A stretch of 64,000 nucleotides of DNA from Serratia marcescens. Its GTDB lineage: Bacteria; Pseudomonadota; Gammaproteobacteria; Enterobacterales; Enterobacteriaceae. Numbering within the stretch: the first letter of the stretch is position 1; the number at the start of each line of letters is the position of its first letter. The notes beneath the pieces were generated by a model. The model was not told where the DNA came from. It did no database searches and saw nothing but the letters and a program-made list of their open reading frames with translations. The stretch spans positions 3,534,001-3,598,000 of the forward strand of contig NZ_VFMJ01000001.1 in NCBI RefSeq assembly GCF_006715005.1. The letters are read 5' to 3'. The translations under genes and the position numbers were made by a program. Positions 29,018-38,645 of this stretch are shown here, in pieces.

Positions 29018-29095
29018 AACATCAGGTTAGCCTCTTACCCGCCGCAAGGCAAGGATAGGGAGGTCAAAAATGCAGCAAAAACGGGTCGTACTTAA
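29009..29095 (+). CDS. mok: Mok-like leader peptide overlapping hok
   Basis: A 28-codon frame starting MPSNIRLASYPPQGK, with GAGG 8 nt upstream. It overlaps the hok start by 26 nt in another reading frame. In hok/sok systems the toxin is translated only when mok is translated, and the antisense RNA blocks mok. The position of the Sok hairpin over this start codon supports that role. The peptide itself probably has no activity. Confidence 0.6.
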   Translation: MPSNIRLASYPPQGKDREVKNAAKTGRT

Positions 29096-29222
29096 GCTGG
29101 TGATCGTCTGTATGACGCTGATCGCGTTCATCTGGCTAACCCGCGGTTCGCTGTGCGAACTGCGCATCAGGCTGGGAGACTCGGAGGTTGCGGCCACTTT
29201 GGCTTACGAATCCGAACGGTAA
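29070..29222 (+). CDS. hok: Hok/Gef-type small membrane toxin
   Basis: A 50-residue protein: MQQKRVVLKLVIVCMTLIAF, then WLTRGSLCELRIRLGDSEVA and TLAYESER. One membrane helix (about residues 7-25) is followed by the family signature T-R-x-x-L-C-E-(L/V)-x-I-R and an A-Y-E-S-E end. Hok proteins depolarise the inner membrane and kill the cell when the antisense RNA is lost. GGGAGG lies 6 nt upstream of the ATG at 29070. The gene is intact with both conserved Cys. It sits between fadE and the urease-transporter operon. Confidence 0.92.
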   Translation: MQQKRVVLKLVIVCMTLIAFIWLTRGSLCELRIRLGDSEVAATLAYESER

Positions 29223-29295
29223 GGCAACCCAACGGCGGGGTTCGCCCCGCCCGTTGGCTGATGGTGTCAGGCAGGATCCACGAGCACCCGCCTTT

Positions 29296-30339
29296 TCAAC
29301 CGCTGACCGTCAGTTTGTCGTAGCCGCGCAGGCGGTAATTCACCACCGACACCAGCCAGCAGAAGATGAACACGGCGATCACCCAGTAGCCCATCTCCCC
29401 CAGATGATCGTTGAGCCGCGCGACGATGTCCCACAGCGGGCCGGACAGCGCCAGCTTGTCGGCGATAAGCCCGAGCGACTCGATGCCGCCGATAAACACC
29501 GCGATGATCACCGACGCCGCCGTGATGGTCATGTTGTAGTACAGCTTGCGGATCGGTTTGGAAAACGCCCAGCCGTAAGCGCCAATCATCACGAAGTTGT
29601 CGATGGAGTCGATCAGCGCCATGCCGGCGGCGAACAGCGCCGGGAACAGCATGATGCTCCACAGGTTCATGCCATGGCCCGCGCCGGCGGCCGAAATCCC
29701 CAGCAGCCCGACCTCGGTGGCGGTGTCAAAGCCCAGGCCAAACAAGAAGCCCACCAGGTACATATGCCAGCTCTGGTTCACCAACTTGAACAGCGGGCGG
29801 AAGCAACGCGCCAGCACACCGCCGCCGCTCATCAGCAGATCCAGCGATTGATGCGCAGGCAGCTCGCCCGCTTTCACCTGCCGGAACGCACGCCACACAG
29901 AGATCAGCACCAGCAGGTTGATAAAGGCCACCGTCAGCAAAAACAACGAGGACACCAGCGTGCCGATCAGGCCGCCGGTTTCGTGAAACCAGCCCATCTG
30001 GCGACTGAACATCATCGCCGTCGCGGCAATGGCGGCCGAGGCCAGCACCACAATGGTCGAGTGGCCGAGCGAGAAGAAGGTGCCGACCGCCACCGGCGTT
30101 TTGCCCTGCTGCATCAGCTTGCGGGTCACGTTGTCGATCGCGGCGATGTGATCGGCATCCACCGCATGGCGCAGACCAAAGCTGTAGGCCAGCAATGCGG
30201 TGCCCATCAGCGCCGCATTGTCTTTGAACACCGCCAGCGCCAGCAGCCAGACGATGACGTTGACCGCCACCAGCCCCAGCAACAGAGATACCGCCCGTCG
30301 CCGGGCCGCGCCATGCAATCCTTCGGAAACTCCCGCCAT
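29296..30339 (-). CDS. HoxN/NixA-family nickel/cobalt transporter
   Basis: 347 residues with about eight hydrophobic segments. The family signature RHAVDADHIAAIDN in the second helix and LGFDTATE later are the nickel-selectivity motifs of NiCoT permeases. The ATG at 30339 follows AGGAG by 7 nt; a GTG at 30345 is too close to the ribosome site. It lies 40 nt after the urea transporter and is the last gene of the urease operon, so it most likely supplies nickel for UreC. In Yersinia a related transporter (UreH) has the same position. Confidence 0.93.
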   Translation of the reverse strand: MAGVSEGLHGAARRRAVSLLLGLVAVNVIVWLLALAVFKDNAALMGTALLAYSFGLRHAVDADHIAAIDNVTRKLMQQGKTPVAVGTFFSLGHSTIVVLASAAIAATAMMFSRQMGWFHETGGLIGTLVSSLFLLTVAFINLLVLISVWRAFRQVKAGELPAHQSLDLLMSGGGVLARCFRPLFKLVNQSWHMYLVGFLFGLGFDTATEVGLLGISAAGAGHGMNLWSIMLFPALFAAGMALIDSIDNFVMIGAYGWAFSKPIRKLYYNMTITAASVIIAVFIGGIESLGLIADKLALSGPLWDIVARLNDHLGEMGYWVIAVFIFCWLVSVVNYRLRGYDKLTVSG

Positions 30340-30379
30340 ACCCACACTCCTGTTTTATCGTTATGTTCAAATCAATGGA

Positions 30380-31357
30380 TTAGCGCCGCGCCGCGATCAC
30401 CGCCGGATTGGCGCTCAAAAACAGCCAGGACGCGATCACGAACGGCATGGTCAGCGACGGCATGCCCAGCGGAGCCAGCAGGGTATTGAACGCTCCCTGA
30501 ACCAGCACCGTGAAAATCACGCCGAGCAGCGTATAGATCAGCACCCGCCGGCCGGGCGGGTTGAAGACGGATCCCAGCGCCACCGCCGTCAGCACTGCGC
30601 TGAAGGCGTACAGCCCGGCGAAAACCGCCTGCGGATCGGCGCCGATCGCCAGCGATGTGGCCACCGCCAGCAACGCGCCGAAAAAACCCAGCAGCATCGC
30701 GCGCGGCGACGAAACCGCCAGCCCGAGCAACAGCAGTACGCCACCACTCACACTGCTGCACAAAAAGACCTGAGAAACGCCGTGCAGCGCGCCGCTCAGC
30801 ATCTCTGCGACGCCGGGATGCGCGTAGAACACCGCCCCGTCGGCCGGGATGGCCGCCGCCGGTAACCGTACATGCCGCAGATGGCTGAACGGGTAGCTGG
30901 CCAACAGTACCGTCCAGGTGGTCAGCACGAAAGGCGCCGTCAGCGCCGCGATCTTCCAGGTTCGCAACAGCCGATTGAGGCCAACGGTGACGATCACCGA
31001 GATCGTGCTGCTGAATATCACGCCGATCCACAGCCAGGCCGAAGGCAGCAAAAAGGTCGGCAGCGCGGCGCCGACCAGGCAGCCGTTGTAGCCATACAGG
31101 CCAGAACGCAACGCCGTGCGATCGTCCACCAGCCACGCCGCACTCAGCGTCGCCGATGCGGTGCCCAGCAGACAGCCGAAGGCCACCTGCGGCAACCCTT
31201 CCTCATAGGCACCCACAAAAATGGCGATAAAAAACAGTAATCCGGTCAACGGGTTATTTTGAAACATCACCTGCGAACAGCCGCGCAGCACCGCATCCGT
31301 CGCCGCCGCTATCCGGCTGTGGGCACACAGCCCGCCCCAACTCCACCTTGTCGTCAT
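30380..31357 (-). CDS. yut: Urea transporter (UT family, Yut-like)
   Basis: 325 residues, about ten hydrophobic segments in two repeated halves. The paired repeats GLYGYNGCLVGAALPTF and GLYAFSAVLTAVALGS are the urea-selectivity regions of UT channels. It starts 19 nt after the ureD stop, so it belongs to the urease operon. It would bring urea to the cytoplasmic enzyme. The symbol yut is taken from the Yersinia arrangement. Confidence 0.9.
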   Translation of the reverse strand: MTTRWSWGGLCAHSRIAAATDAVLRGCSQVMFQNNPLTGLLFFIAIFVGAYEEGLPQVAFGCLLGTASATLSAAWLVDDRTALRSGLYGYNGCLVGAALPTFLLPSAWLWIGVIFSSTISVIVTVGLNRLLRTWKIAALTAPFVLTTWTVLLASYPFSHLRHVRLPAAAIPADGAVFYAHPGVAEMLSGALHGVSQVFLCSSVSGGVLLLLGLAVSSPRAMLLGFFGALLAVATSLAIGADPQAVFAGLYAFSAVLTAVALGSVFNPPGRRVLIYTLLGVIFTVLVQGAFNTLLAPLGMPSLTMPFVIASWLFLSANPAVIAARR

Positions 31358-31376
31358 GACCGCTTCCCGCTGCAGA

Positions 31377-32324
31377 TTAGCGCCAGATAAAGGGCTCGGG
31401 CAGCGTCACGCCCAGGATCTCTTCCCGGGCGACGCGCCAGAAAACGCGAATGGCCGCCTTCACCTGGCGCGCCTCTTTGCCCAGGGCCTTAAAGATCAGC
31501 CCGCACTCGTTAGGCAACCGGCTGACGCCGCTGGCGATCCCCTCAGCCTCGTCATACTGGGGCGCGATGCGATCGAGGATCCGCTGATGGTGCTCAGGCG
31601 GCGTTAGCAGGATCACATTGCCGAACACGTCGAACGGCCCCATCACGCCGACTCCGTTCAGCGGGTGTTTATGCGGTTCCAGCACATAGCGTTCGACAAA
31701 CAGCGTCTTGCCCTCGGGGCGGCAGGCGCTGATGCGCGAGGCGTACACGTCGAATCTGAACCCGCGATCCGCCTGATGGTGTTTGCGCCCCGACATCAGG
31801 ATCTCGCCGTAGAGCAGCGTCGCCGTCGGGTGCAGCGTAATGCGGGTATCGGTAATGAAACGCGAGCCGCAGTGGGGGATCACCGGATCGGGCATCATCT
31901 CCAGATAGCTGCCCTCTTCGAGCGTCAGCGTCTGCATCTGCGCCGCGTAATTATTTTCCATGGCGTGGATCTTGGTCGCCGATTGGGTGGTGACATGCCC
32001 GCAGGCCTGGGGAGCGACCTGCACCTCGAGCGTCAGGCGATCGCCCTGCAAGATGCACCCCGAGGTGGAGATGACGAACACGCACGGCATCTGCGGCAGC
32101 GCTTCATCCCAATACAGCGCCCGCTGCACCAGAAACGGCACGCGCCGCTCCATCTGCCGCAGCACGCTGCGATGCCCACTTAGCGCAAACCCCAGCCGCA
32201 GATAGCCGGTTTTGCCCACGCCGCCGCTGGCCATTTGCGGCGGTTCATCCTGATAATCGGCCAGCTCCGGCGCGTCGGCGCCAAGCTGCGCGACGCGCCT
32301 CGCGGCTTCGCTGGCCGCCGTCAT
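31377..32324 (-). CDS. ureD: Urease accessory protein UreD
   Basis: 315 residues. UreD binds apo-urease and, with UreF and UreG, forms the complex that delivers nickel. Family blocks include GYLRLGFALSGHRSVLRQMERRVPF (in part), GGILQGDRLTLEV-like GCILQGDRLTLEV, QSATKIHAM and MPDPVIPHCGSRF. Its start overlaps the ureG stop by 4 nt. Gene order ureABCEFGD is the Yersinia order; in Klebsiella ureD comes first. Confidence 0.95.
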   Translation of the reverse strand: MTAASEAARRVAQLGADAPELADYQDEPPQMASGGVGKTGYLRLGFALSGHRSVLRQMERRVPFLVQRALYWDEALPQMPCVFVISTSGCILQGDRLTLEVQVAPQACGHVTTQSATKIHAMENNYAAQMQTLTLEEGSYLEMMPDPVIPHCGSRFITDTRITLHPTATLLYGEILMSGRKHHQADRGFRFDVYASRISACRPEGKTLFVERYVLEPHKHPLNGVGVMGPFDVFGNVILLTPPEHHQRILDRIAPQYDEAEGIASGVSRLPNECGLIFKALGKEARQVKAAIRVFWRVAREEILGVTLPEPFIWR

Positions 32325-32956
32325 ACCGCCGCCGACGGCGCATGGGTGAACAGGAAATCACGCATGATCATGTCCACCAGTTCGCCAATGCCTTCGCCGG
32401 TTTTGCAGTTGGTGAGAATATAAGGCCGCTCGCCGCGCACCACGCGGGTGTCGTGTTCCATCACCGTCAGGCTGGCGCCGACATAGGGAGCCAAGTCGAT
32501 TTTGTTAATCACCAGGATGTCGGCCTGCACCAGGCCTGGGCCGTTTTTGCGCGGGATCTTTTCCCCTTCGGCGACGTCGATGACATAGATGTAAAAGTCC
32601 GCCAGCGCCGGGCTGAAGGTCAGCGTCAGGTTATCGCCGCCGCTCTCGATCATCACCACGTCGCTTTCCGGAAAGCGGGCCTCCATCTCCTCTACCGCCG
32701 CGATATTCATGCTCGGATCCTCGCGCACGGCGGTATGCGGGCAGGCACCGGTTTCGACGCCCAGGATTTTTTCCTCGTCCAGGATCCCCTTGAGCGTGCG
32801 CTTGACCTGTTTGGCGTCTTCGGTGGTGACGATGTCGTTGGTGATGATCAGCGGGCTGATGCCCCGCTCGATCAAGCGCGGCGTAATGACTTCAATAATC
32901 GCGGTCTTGCCCGAGCCTACCGGGCCGCCGATACCGATGCGGGTAATTTTTTTCAC
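32321..32956 (-). CDS. ureG: Urease accessory GTPase UreG
   Basis: 211 residues. It has the P-loop GGPVGSGKTAIIE near residue 10, the CPH metal-binding triad in TGACPHTAVREDPSMN, and NKIDLAPYVGA as the base-recognition motif. It hydrolyses GTP to drive nickel insertion into UreC. It lies 18 nt after ureF. Confidence 0.97.
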   Translation of the reverse strand: MKKITRIGIGGPVGSGKTAIIEVITPRLIERGISPLIITNDIVTTEDAKQVKRTLKGILDEEKILGVETGACPHTAVREDPSMNIAAVEEMEARFPESDVVMIESGGDNLTLTFSPALADFYIYVIDVAEGEKIPRKNGPGLVQADILVINKIDLAPYVGASLTVMEHDTRVVRGERPYILTNCKTGEGIGELVDMIMRDFLFTHAPSAAV

Positions 32957-32974
32957 TCTGATCGTTCCTTATTA

Positions 32975-33661
32975 TCAGTTGCTGAACAGTCGGGTAAATG
33001 CACCGACGTGCAGTGCGGCCAGGACATCGGTCACCGGCGCGTAAGAGGCCATTTGTTCAACGCCGCCGCGTTCGGCTTCGTCGCAAAAAACGTCGATGTC
33101 CCGGTTGAGTTGAAACAGGATGCGTTGGGTGTCGATATGGGTGACGCGCATCAGGCGCATGGCGGCGCTGAGAATGGTCATCGCCACGCCGTACTGATGC
33201 ATCACCGCCACCTCGCGCGGGCCGGCGCCCAGCGCCGTCATCACCACCGCCTGCGTTACCGGATAGGTACCGGCGGCGCGACCGGCTTTGATCTGCTCAA
33301 GCCACCAGACCACCTGGGGCTCATCGCAGATGGCCGCCGCCATTTCCGCCAGCTTTTTTCCCATCCGCACCACCATGTTGCGGCCCTCTTCGTTCAGCTT
33401 GCGGTTGTACAGCGCCCAGTCATGCTCAATCGCCGCTTCGCGATCGCCGGCCTGCAGCGCCCGGCAGGCCGCCGCCACCGCTCGGCCGTCGCCGCCCGCC
33501 GCCTGTTGCAAGGCGGTGCGGGTGAACGACTGCAGCGTGTCGGCATCGCGCACGATGCCGGCCTGGATCGCCGACTCGACGCCGTTGGAAAAGGCGAACG
33601 CCCCCACCGGCAGCACCGAGTCGGCAAACTGCAGGATGCGAATCAACTGAACGGCGTTCAT
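32975..33661 (-). CDS. ureF: Urease accessory protein UreF
   Basis: 228 residues, helical. The block [30 protein letters not shown] N-terminus ([16 protein letters not shown]) is typical of UreF. It acts with UreD and UreG as the activation complex, and modulates the GTPase. Its start overlaps the ureE stop by 4 nt. Confidence 0.95.
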   Translation of the reverse strand: MNAVQLIRILQFADSVLPVGAFAFSNGVESAIQAGIVRDADTLQSFTRTALQQAAGGDGRAVAAACRALQAGDREAAIEHDWALYNRKLNEEGRNMVVRMGKKLAEMAAAICDEPQVVWWLEQIKAGRAAGTYPVTQAVVMTALGAGPREVAVMHQYGVAMTILSAAMRLMRVTHIDTQRILFQLNRDIDVFCDEAERGGVEQMASYAPVTDVLAALHVGAFTRLFSN

Positions 33662-34254
33662 TTCAATTTGATCACATGCTGACCGAGGAATGGGCTGTCG
33701 ACATGCACATGGGTGGCGGAATCCTCCGCACCGCCGAACAGCAGGCGCGCTTCGGGCTGGGTCAAATGCGGCAGAATGCTTTCGCCCTTCACGAACGAAT
33801 AAGGCAACGCATGGAAACCGTGGGTTTTCATCACCGAATCCATCACCTTGGTCGCCACCGTCAGCGGAATAAAGATGCGATTCCCTTTGATGACCGATTT
33901 CCAGTGCTGATTGCCCAGCGCATGCCCCAGTTCGAACGCGGTCTTCAGCACCGTCGCCATATCGGTCGCCAGCAGCGACTCAAGATGGATGACCATCACA
34001 TCGCGCAGGTTCATCTGCACCACCACCGCGCTGCGGTTCGCTTCGTTCCAGAGCAACACGTCGCCGTCGGCCAGCACCTGGTGACGATCGAGGGAAATAC
34101 CGAGGTCCTGGCCGTCGCGGGTGGTTTTGCGGCAGCGGCTTTTCTGCGCCTCCCACTGCGAGAGCGCCAATACGTCCAGCGAGGCATGTTGCAAACGCTC
34201 GCGCCAGTCGGCATCCCGTTTGATATTGCCGAGTATCTTTTCAATCACGATCAT
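33658..34254 (-). CDS. ureE: Urease accessory nickel chaperone UreE
   Basis: 198 residues. The N-terminal peptide-binding domain and the central metal-binding domain ([22 protein letters not shown]) are present. The His-rich C-terminal tail known from Klebsiella UreE is absent; the protein ends [15 protein letters not shown]. Nickel storage may therefore be limited and the dedicated transporter more important, which is inference. It lies 12 nt after ureC. Confidence 0.94.
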   Translation of the reverse strand: MIVIEKILGNIKRDADWRERLQHASLDVLALSQWEAQKSRCRKTTRDGQDLGISLDRHQVLADGDVLLWNEANRSAVVVQMNLRDVMVIHLESLLATDMATVLKTAFELGHALGNQHWKSVIKGNRIFIPLTVATKVMDSVMKTHGFHALPYSFVKGESILPHLTQPEARLLFGGAEDSATHVHVDSPFLGQHVIKLK

Positions 34255-34266
34255 GAGCAGCGATCC

Positions 34267-35982
34267 CTAGCTGAAGAAGTAACGTTGATTAAGCACGGCG
34301 GTGGTGATCGGCTTCACCGTGGCATGTTCGCCGTTGACCTTGACCGCGAAGGTTTCGGGATCCACCTCGATGTGCGGCGTTTCCGCATTGCGCACCATGT
34401 CCTGCTTGGAGATCGCCCGGCAGTTATGCACCGCCATCACCTGCCGCTCCAGCCCCAGTTTCTCTTTGATACCGTCGTGCAACGCGGCGCCGGAGACGAA
34501 GGTGACGCAGGTTTCCTGCAGCGATTTACCCATGGCGCCGAACATCGGGCGGTAGAACGTGGGCTGCGGCGTCGGCAACGACGCGTTGGGATCGCCCATC
34601 ACCGCCCAGTTAATCATCCCGCCCTTGATTACCAGCTTCGGCTTGGCCCCGAAGAAGCGCGGCTCCCACAGCACCAGATCGGCCATCTTGCCGACCTCGA
34701 CCGAACCCAGCACGTGGCTGATGCCCTGCGCAATCGCCGGATTGATGGTGATCTTCGCCACGTAGCGCAACACGCGGAAGTTGTCGTGCTCCGCCGCATC
34801 TTCCGGCAGCTTGCCGCGCGCGACTTTCATCGCGTGCGCCGTCTGCATCACCCGCAGCCAGTTTTCGCCCACCCGCCCCATCGCCTGGGAATCGCTGGAA
34901 AACATCGACAGCACGCCCATGTCGTGCAGCACGTTTTCCGCTGCGATGGTTTCCGGCCGCACCCGGCTTTCGGAGAACGCCACGTCGGCCGGCACATTGG
35001 GATTGAGGTTGTGGCACACCATGATCATGTCGAACAATTCGGCCTGGCTGTTGATGCCGAACGGCAGCGTGGGGTTGGTGGAGCTCGGCAACACGTTCAT
35101 CTGCGCGGCGACCTTGATGATATCCGGCGAGTGCCCGCCGCCGGCGCCTTCGGTATGGAAGGTGTGGATGGTGCGTCCTTCAAAGGCGTCGATGGTGTCC
35201 TCGACGTAACCGCCTTCATTCAGGCTGTCGGTATGCACCGCCACCTGAATATCCATGTCGTCGGCCACGCGCAGCGCGTGGCGCAGCGCGGAGTTGGTGG
35301 CGCCCCAGTCCTCATGCACTTTCAGCCCCGCCACGCCGGCGGCGATTTGTTCGACCAGCGGCGCAGCGTGCGAAGCGTGCCCCTTGCCGAGCATCCCCAC
35401 GTTGACCGGCATAGTCTCAAAAGCGCGCAGCATGCGGTGGATATGCCAGGGCCCGGCGGTCACGGTAGTGCCGTTGGAGCCGTCGGTCGGTCCGACGCCG
35501 CCGCCGAAGAACGTCGTCACGCCGTTGGAGAGCGCATGCGCCGCCTGCTGCGGCGAAATGAAGTGGATATGCGTATCGATGCCGGCGGCGGTCAGGATCA
35601 GGTGCTCACCCGAGATGGCGTCGGTGCTGACGCCCACCACCATGCCGGGCGTGACGCCGTTCATCATCGCCGGGTTGCCGCTTTTGCCGATGCCGGCGAT
35701 CAGGCCGTTCTTGATGCCGACGTCCGCCTTGATCACCCCTTGCCGGGCGTCCAAAATCGTCACGTTGGTAATCACCAGATCCAGGACGTTATCGCTGGTT
35801 AATCGGTTGTCGGCGCCCATGCCGTCACGCAGCGACTTGCCGCCGCCGTAGACCGATTCCTCGCCGTAGCCGCGCAGGTCTTTCTCTATTTCAATAAACA
35901 GTTGCGTATCGCCCAAACGAATTTTATCGCCGGTGGTTGGGCCGAACAGCCCGGCATATTCTTGCCTGGAGACGGTTGGCAT
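34267..35982 (-). CDS. ureC: Urease alpha subunit
   Basis: The catalytic subunit, 571 residues. Nickel ligands and the carbamylated Lys are visible: [20 protein letters not shown] (Lys), [24 protein letters not shown], and the Asp in [12 protein letters not shown]. The mobile flap is MVCHNLNPN, with the conserved Cys-His. The sequence style ([25 protein letters not shown]) is the Yersinia type and not the Klebsiella type. It lies 3 nt after ureB. All active-site residues I can place are intact. Confidence 0.97.
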   Translation of the reverse strand: MPTVSRQEYAGLFGPTTGDKIRLGDTQLFIEIEKDLRGYGEESVYGGGKSLRDGMGADNRLTSDNVLDLVITNVTILDARQGVIKADVGIKNGLIAGIGKSGNPAMMNGVTPGMVVGVSTDAISGEHLILTAAGIDTHIHFISPQQAAHALSNGVTTFFGGGVGPTDGSNGTTVTAGPWHIHRMLRAFETMPVNVGMLGKGHASHAAPLVEQIAAGVAGLKVHEDWGATNSALRHALRVADDMDIQVAVHTDSLNEGGYVEDTIDAFEGRTIHTFHTEGAGGGHSPDIIKVAAQMNVLPSSTNPTLPFGINSQAELFDMIMVCHNLNPNVPADVAFSESRVRPETIAAENVLHDMGVLSMFSSDSQAMGRVGENWLRVMQTAHAMKVARGKLPEDAAEHDNFRVLRYVAKITINPAIAQGISHVLGSVEVGKMADLVLWEPRFFGAKPKLVIKGGMINWAVMGDPNASLPTPQPTFYRPMFGAMGKSLQETCVTFVSGAALHDGIKEKLGLERQVMAVHNCRAISKQDMVRNAETPHIEVDPETFAVKVNGEHATVKPITTAVLNQRYFFS

Positions 35983-35985
35983 GCG

Positions 35986-36432
35986 TTATTCCTCGCTCGT
36001 TTTCGGCGGCGTCTGAACGAGGTTTTTATAACCCAGCTCAATAGCTCGCTTTACATCTATCGTTTTCTTTACCCTTTCACCCGCTGCTACCGGGCTGTCA
36101 CCCGCCCAACCGTCTACCAGATTATTAAACCCGTAGACCGTTTGCTTGCCGCCGATAGCAATCAGCGCCACCTCAATCTCATCACCGGGTTCAAAACGGA
36201 TCGCCGTCGTGGCTGTGATATTTAAACGCTTGCCAAAGGCGGCGGCGCGATCGAATTGCAGCGCTTTGTTGGCTTCGAAGAAATGAAAATGCGAACCGAC
36301 CTGAATAGGCCTGTCGCCGGTGTTGCGCACCGTTAAAATAACCGTCTCGCGATCTTCATTGAAGGTAATGGGGCTTTCGGACAGGATATAGCCGCCTGGC
36401 GGCACGTGCTTTTCTTGGTCATGCTTTTTCAT
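35986..36432 (-). CDS. ureB: Urease beta subunit
   Basis: 148 residues from the ATG at 36432; an upstream TTG (36468) is in frame but does not add conserved sequence. Family blocks are [18 protein letters not shown] and [13 protein letters not shown] with [15 protein letters not shown]. An N-terminal extension rich in Lys and His precedes the core, as in Yersinia UreB. Confidence 0.95.
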   Translation of the reverse strand: MKKHDQEKHVPPGGYILSESPITFNEDRETVILTVRNTGDRPIQVGSHFHFFEANKALQFDRAAAFGKRLNITATTAIRFEPGDEIEVALIAIGGKQTVYGFNNLVDGWAGDSPVAAGERVKKTIDVKRAIELGYKNLVQTPPKTSEE

Positions 36433-36487
36433 TGAAATACCTGTGCTGATAAGATTTATCCGTGGCAATCAGGAAAGCCAACCGCAC

Positions 36488-36790
36488 TTACTGAATCGGG
36501 TCGTGCACCGTCACCAGGCGGCTGCCGTCGCTGAATATCGCTTCGACCTGCACGTGCGGGATCAAGTCCGCCACACCATCCATGACGTCATCGCGGCTCA
36601 ATACCTGCCGCGTATCGTTCATGACTTCTTCCAGCGTTTTTCCCTCGCGGGCGCCTTCCAGCGCTGCGGTGGTAATAATCGCCACCGCCTCGGGGTAATT
36701 CAGCTTTATCCCTCTGGACTTTCGCTTTAATGCGACGTCGGCCAGGGTATAGACCATCAATTTTTCGATTTCTCTTGGCGTTAATTGCAT
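36488..36790 (-). CDS. ureA: Urease gamma subunit
   Basis: 100 residues, complete. It starts [20 protein letters not shown], with GGAG 6-7 nt upstream, and ends [16 protein letters not shown]. First gene of the operon; ureB follows after 55 nt. Confidence 0.97.
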   Translation of the reverse strand: MQLTPREIEKLMVYTLADVALKRKSRGIKLNYPEAVAIITTAALEGAREGKTLEEVMNDTRQVLSRDDVMDGVADLIPHVQVEAIFSDGSRLVTVHDPIQ

Positions 36791-37256
36791 GGAGCACTCC
36801 GATCTCGACAGGAATAATCAGACAAAGTGATGCCGAAGGCGATTAATAGTTAATAACCTTGCGTTATTTATTTGCGTTTATCTGACCCTCGAACAATCTA
36901 GGAGGTAACTTTGATTTTATCAACCTGCAACTTTATTCAATTTAGAGCATGAGCTATTCCCACCCATAAGAAAGTAACAGCGGTGCGATAGCTTTTATCG
37001 ATAAAAAGGCTCTTTTTTTCTTTCTACTCCCACAATAAAACGATCAAAAAAAACGCAGTCGCCTATTTTTTATTTTAACCCGCTCAATGAATACTGGGTA
37101 AATAAGCACATCGCCGGTGCGGACACCGATATTAAAGACATGTAACCAACGGTCAGGAAATATAATTAAATTTACAAATAAGACACGAACAAAAATACCT
37201 TTTTAGTTAAAAAAAATTTATCTATTCTATTGCTGATACCAATAAGTTCTTAAAAA
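36791..37256. other. AT-rich region upstream of the urease operon
   Basis: About 470 bases, much richer in A+T than its surroundings, with long A and T runs. It must carry the urease promoter. A hairpin near 36990-37010 (AGCTTTTATCGATAAAAAGGCT) is followed on the plus strand by a T-run, so it could be a terminator, although no rightward gene is evident. No regulator gene (UreR or NAC-type) lies here. Composition suggests binding by nucleoid proteins such as H-NS, which is inference. Confidence 0.5.
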
Positions 37257-37257
37257 T

Positions 37258-37282
37258 AAAAAACCCGGCCGCAGCCGGGTTT
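37258..37282 (-). terminator. Terminator of mtnK
   Basis: ACCCGGCC-GCA-GCCGGGT-type stem flanked by A on the plus strand, so that a T-run follows on the minus strand, 20 bases beyond the mtnK stop. Confidence 0.85.
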
Positions 37283-37300
37283 GCCTCATTGCCGAGTTAT

Positions 37301-38500
37301 TCAACCTTGCTGGCGAATACGCGCCAACAGCGCGTCGATATGCTCAATCTGCGACGCATTAACGATCAGCGTGCGCCCCAGTCCCAGCGCATGGCGCTGG
37401 CAGTCGAGGCGCATATCGGCGTCGGCAATGCTGTCCAGATCGGCGACGTGCGCCAGGCCGATGGTGCGCCGGATCAGTTCGGTGCCGCAATACCCTACTG
37501 CGTCAGTCCAGACCTGCTGCAGGAACTGCTCAGCGTAACCCGGCGTCGCCAGCGCCGCATCGCGGCTCTGCTGATGGCATAGCGCCAGGAAGCGATCGGC
37601 GAAAATCAGCCACAGCTCGCGCACATCCTGTAGGCGCTGTTCGCGCCCGGCGGCGGCGTCGCGCGGCCCGAACAGCCCCGGCAGGCCGCAATAGTTGAGC
37701 AGCAGGTTGCCTAACGCAGTGCCGATATCGAAACCGATCGGGCCGTAGAAACCGAATTCGGCATCGATCGCTTTTAACCGCCCTTCCGCCACGAAGATCG
37801 AACCGCTGTGAATGTCCCCGTGCAGCAGCGCCTCCGCCTTACTGAGGAAGCGATGTTTCAGGCTGGCGACCGCCAGCTTCAGCGGTGCATCCGCGCGCAA
37901 CGCCTGCACCTGCGGCAACAACGCCGCCTCGAACTGATTGCGCTCATGGTCGATATAGGGATCGGTAAAGAACAGATCTTCGGTGATCTGGCACAGCTCT
38001 GGGTTGGTGAAACGGCTGACTTCCGCCTTCTTCCGCTGCGCCGACTGATAAAAATCGGAGGTGTGGAACAGCGTCTGCGCCAGGTATTCTGCCAGTTGCC
38101 CGGCCGCCAGCGGGTGATAGTTGCCCTGCACCAGTTCACTGCGCCAGATGCAATGATCGGAGAGATCTTCCTGCACCATCACCGCCAATTCGGGATCGTG
38201 ATGCAAGACTTTTACCGTATGCCTTGGGCAGAAACCGCCGTGGACCAGCAGCGTTTCCGCTTCGATGCGCGCCCGATCCAACGTCAGCGGCCAGGATTCG
38301 CCCACGCAGCGCACGTAGGGCAGCGCCTGTTTGACGATCACCCGGCTCACACCTTCGCGATCGCGGATCTTGAACACCAGGTTCAGGTTGCCGTCACCGA
38401 TCTCGTCGGCGCTGACCAGCGCCTGCGGCTCAGCCACCTGCCCGTATTGGCGGGCGTATTCAACGGCGTCGGCAGCCGTAAACGTACGATAAAGCGACAT
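37301..38500 (-). CDS. mtnK: 5-methylthioribose kinase
   Basis: Methionine salvage: phosphorylates 5-methylthioribose at C1. 399 residues, the usual length. The ATG at 38500 follows GGGG; the frame to 38617 runs through the operator region and was rejected. The kinase fold resembles aminoglycoside phosphotransferases: [24 protein letters not shown] (catalytic Asp), and [16 protein letters not shown]. It is divergent from mtnA across a MetJ-type operator. Confidence 0.95.
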   Translation of the reverse strand: MSLYRTFTAADAVEYARQYGQVAEPQALVSADEIGDGNLNLVFKIRDREGVSRVIVKQALPYVRCVGESWPLTLDRARIEAETLLVHGGFCPRHTVKVLHHDPELAVMVQEDLSDHCIWRSELVQGNYHPLAAGQLAEYLAQTLFHTSDFYQSAQRKKAEVSRFTNPELCQITEDLFFTDPYIDHERNQFEAALLPQVQALRADAPLKLAVASLKHRFLSKAEALLHGDIHSGSIFVAEGRLKAIDAEFGFYGPIGFDIGTALGNLLLNYCGLPGLFGPRDAAAGREQRLQDVRELWLIFADRFLALCHQQSRDAALATPGYAEQFLQQVWTDAVGYCGTELIRRTIGLAHVADLDSIADADMRLDCQRHALGLGRTLIVNASQIEHIDALLARIRQQG

Positions 38501-38549
38501 TCCCCAACCCCTCTGTTCTCTTTCACTGACCCAGCGATTCTGTTTATTT

Positions 38550-38589
38550 AGACGTAAAAGCATTTGGACGTCTATACATCTGGAAGTCA
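38550..38589. promoter_or_regulatory. MetJ operator (tandem met boxes) between mtnK and mtnA
   Basis: Five contiguous 8-mers resemble the met box AGACGTCT: AGACGTAA, AAGCATTT, GGACGTCT, ATACATCT, GGAAGTCA. The third is 7 of 8. Tandem met boxes bind MetJ with S-adenosylmethionine. The site lies between divergent mtnK and mtnA and could repress both. Confidence 0.75.
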
Positions 38590-38645
38590 TGTTGGCAGAA
38601 TAGCGTTTCAGATGCAATAACCACGCAACAAGGAATTAACCGCCG

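Noticed and set aside
33676..35802. 708-codon plus-strand frame across ureE and ureC
   Set aside because: Antisense shadow of the urease genes, which have intact active-site motifs.
36990..37020. Small-RNA terminator upstream of ureA
   Set aside because: A hairpin with a T-run is present on the plus strand, but no promoter or upstream RNA-like segment could be identified, so no RNA gene is called.
38501..38645. SAM riboswitch for the methionine-salvage genes
   Set aside because: The region is short, shows tandem met boxes instead, and lacks the conserved riboswitch stems.
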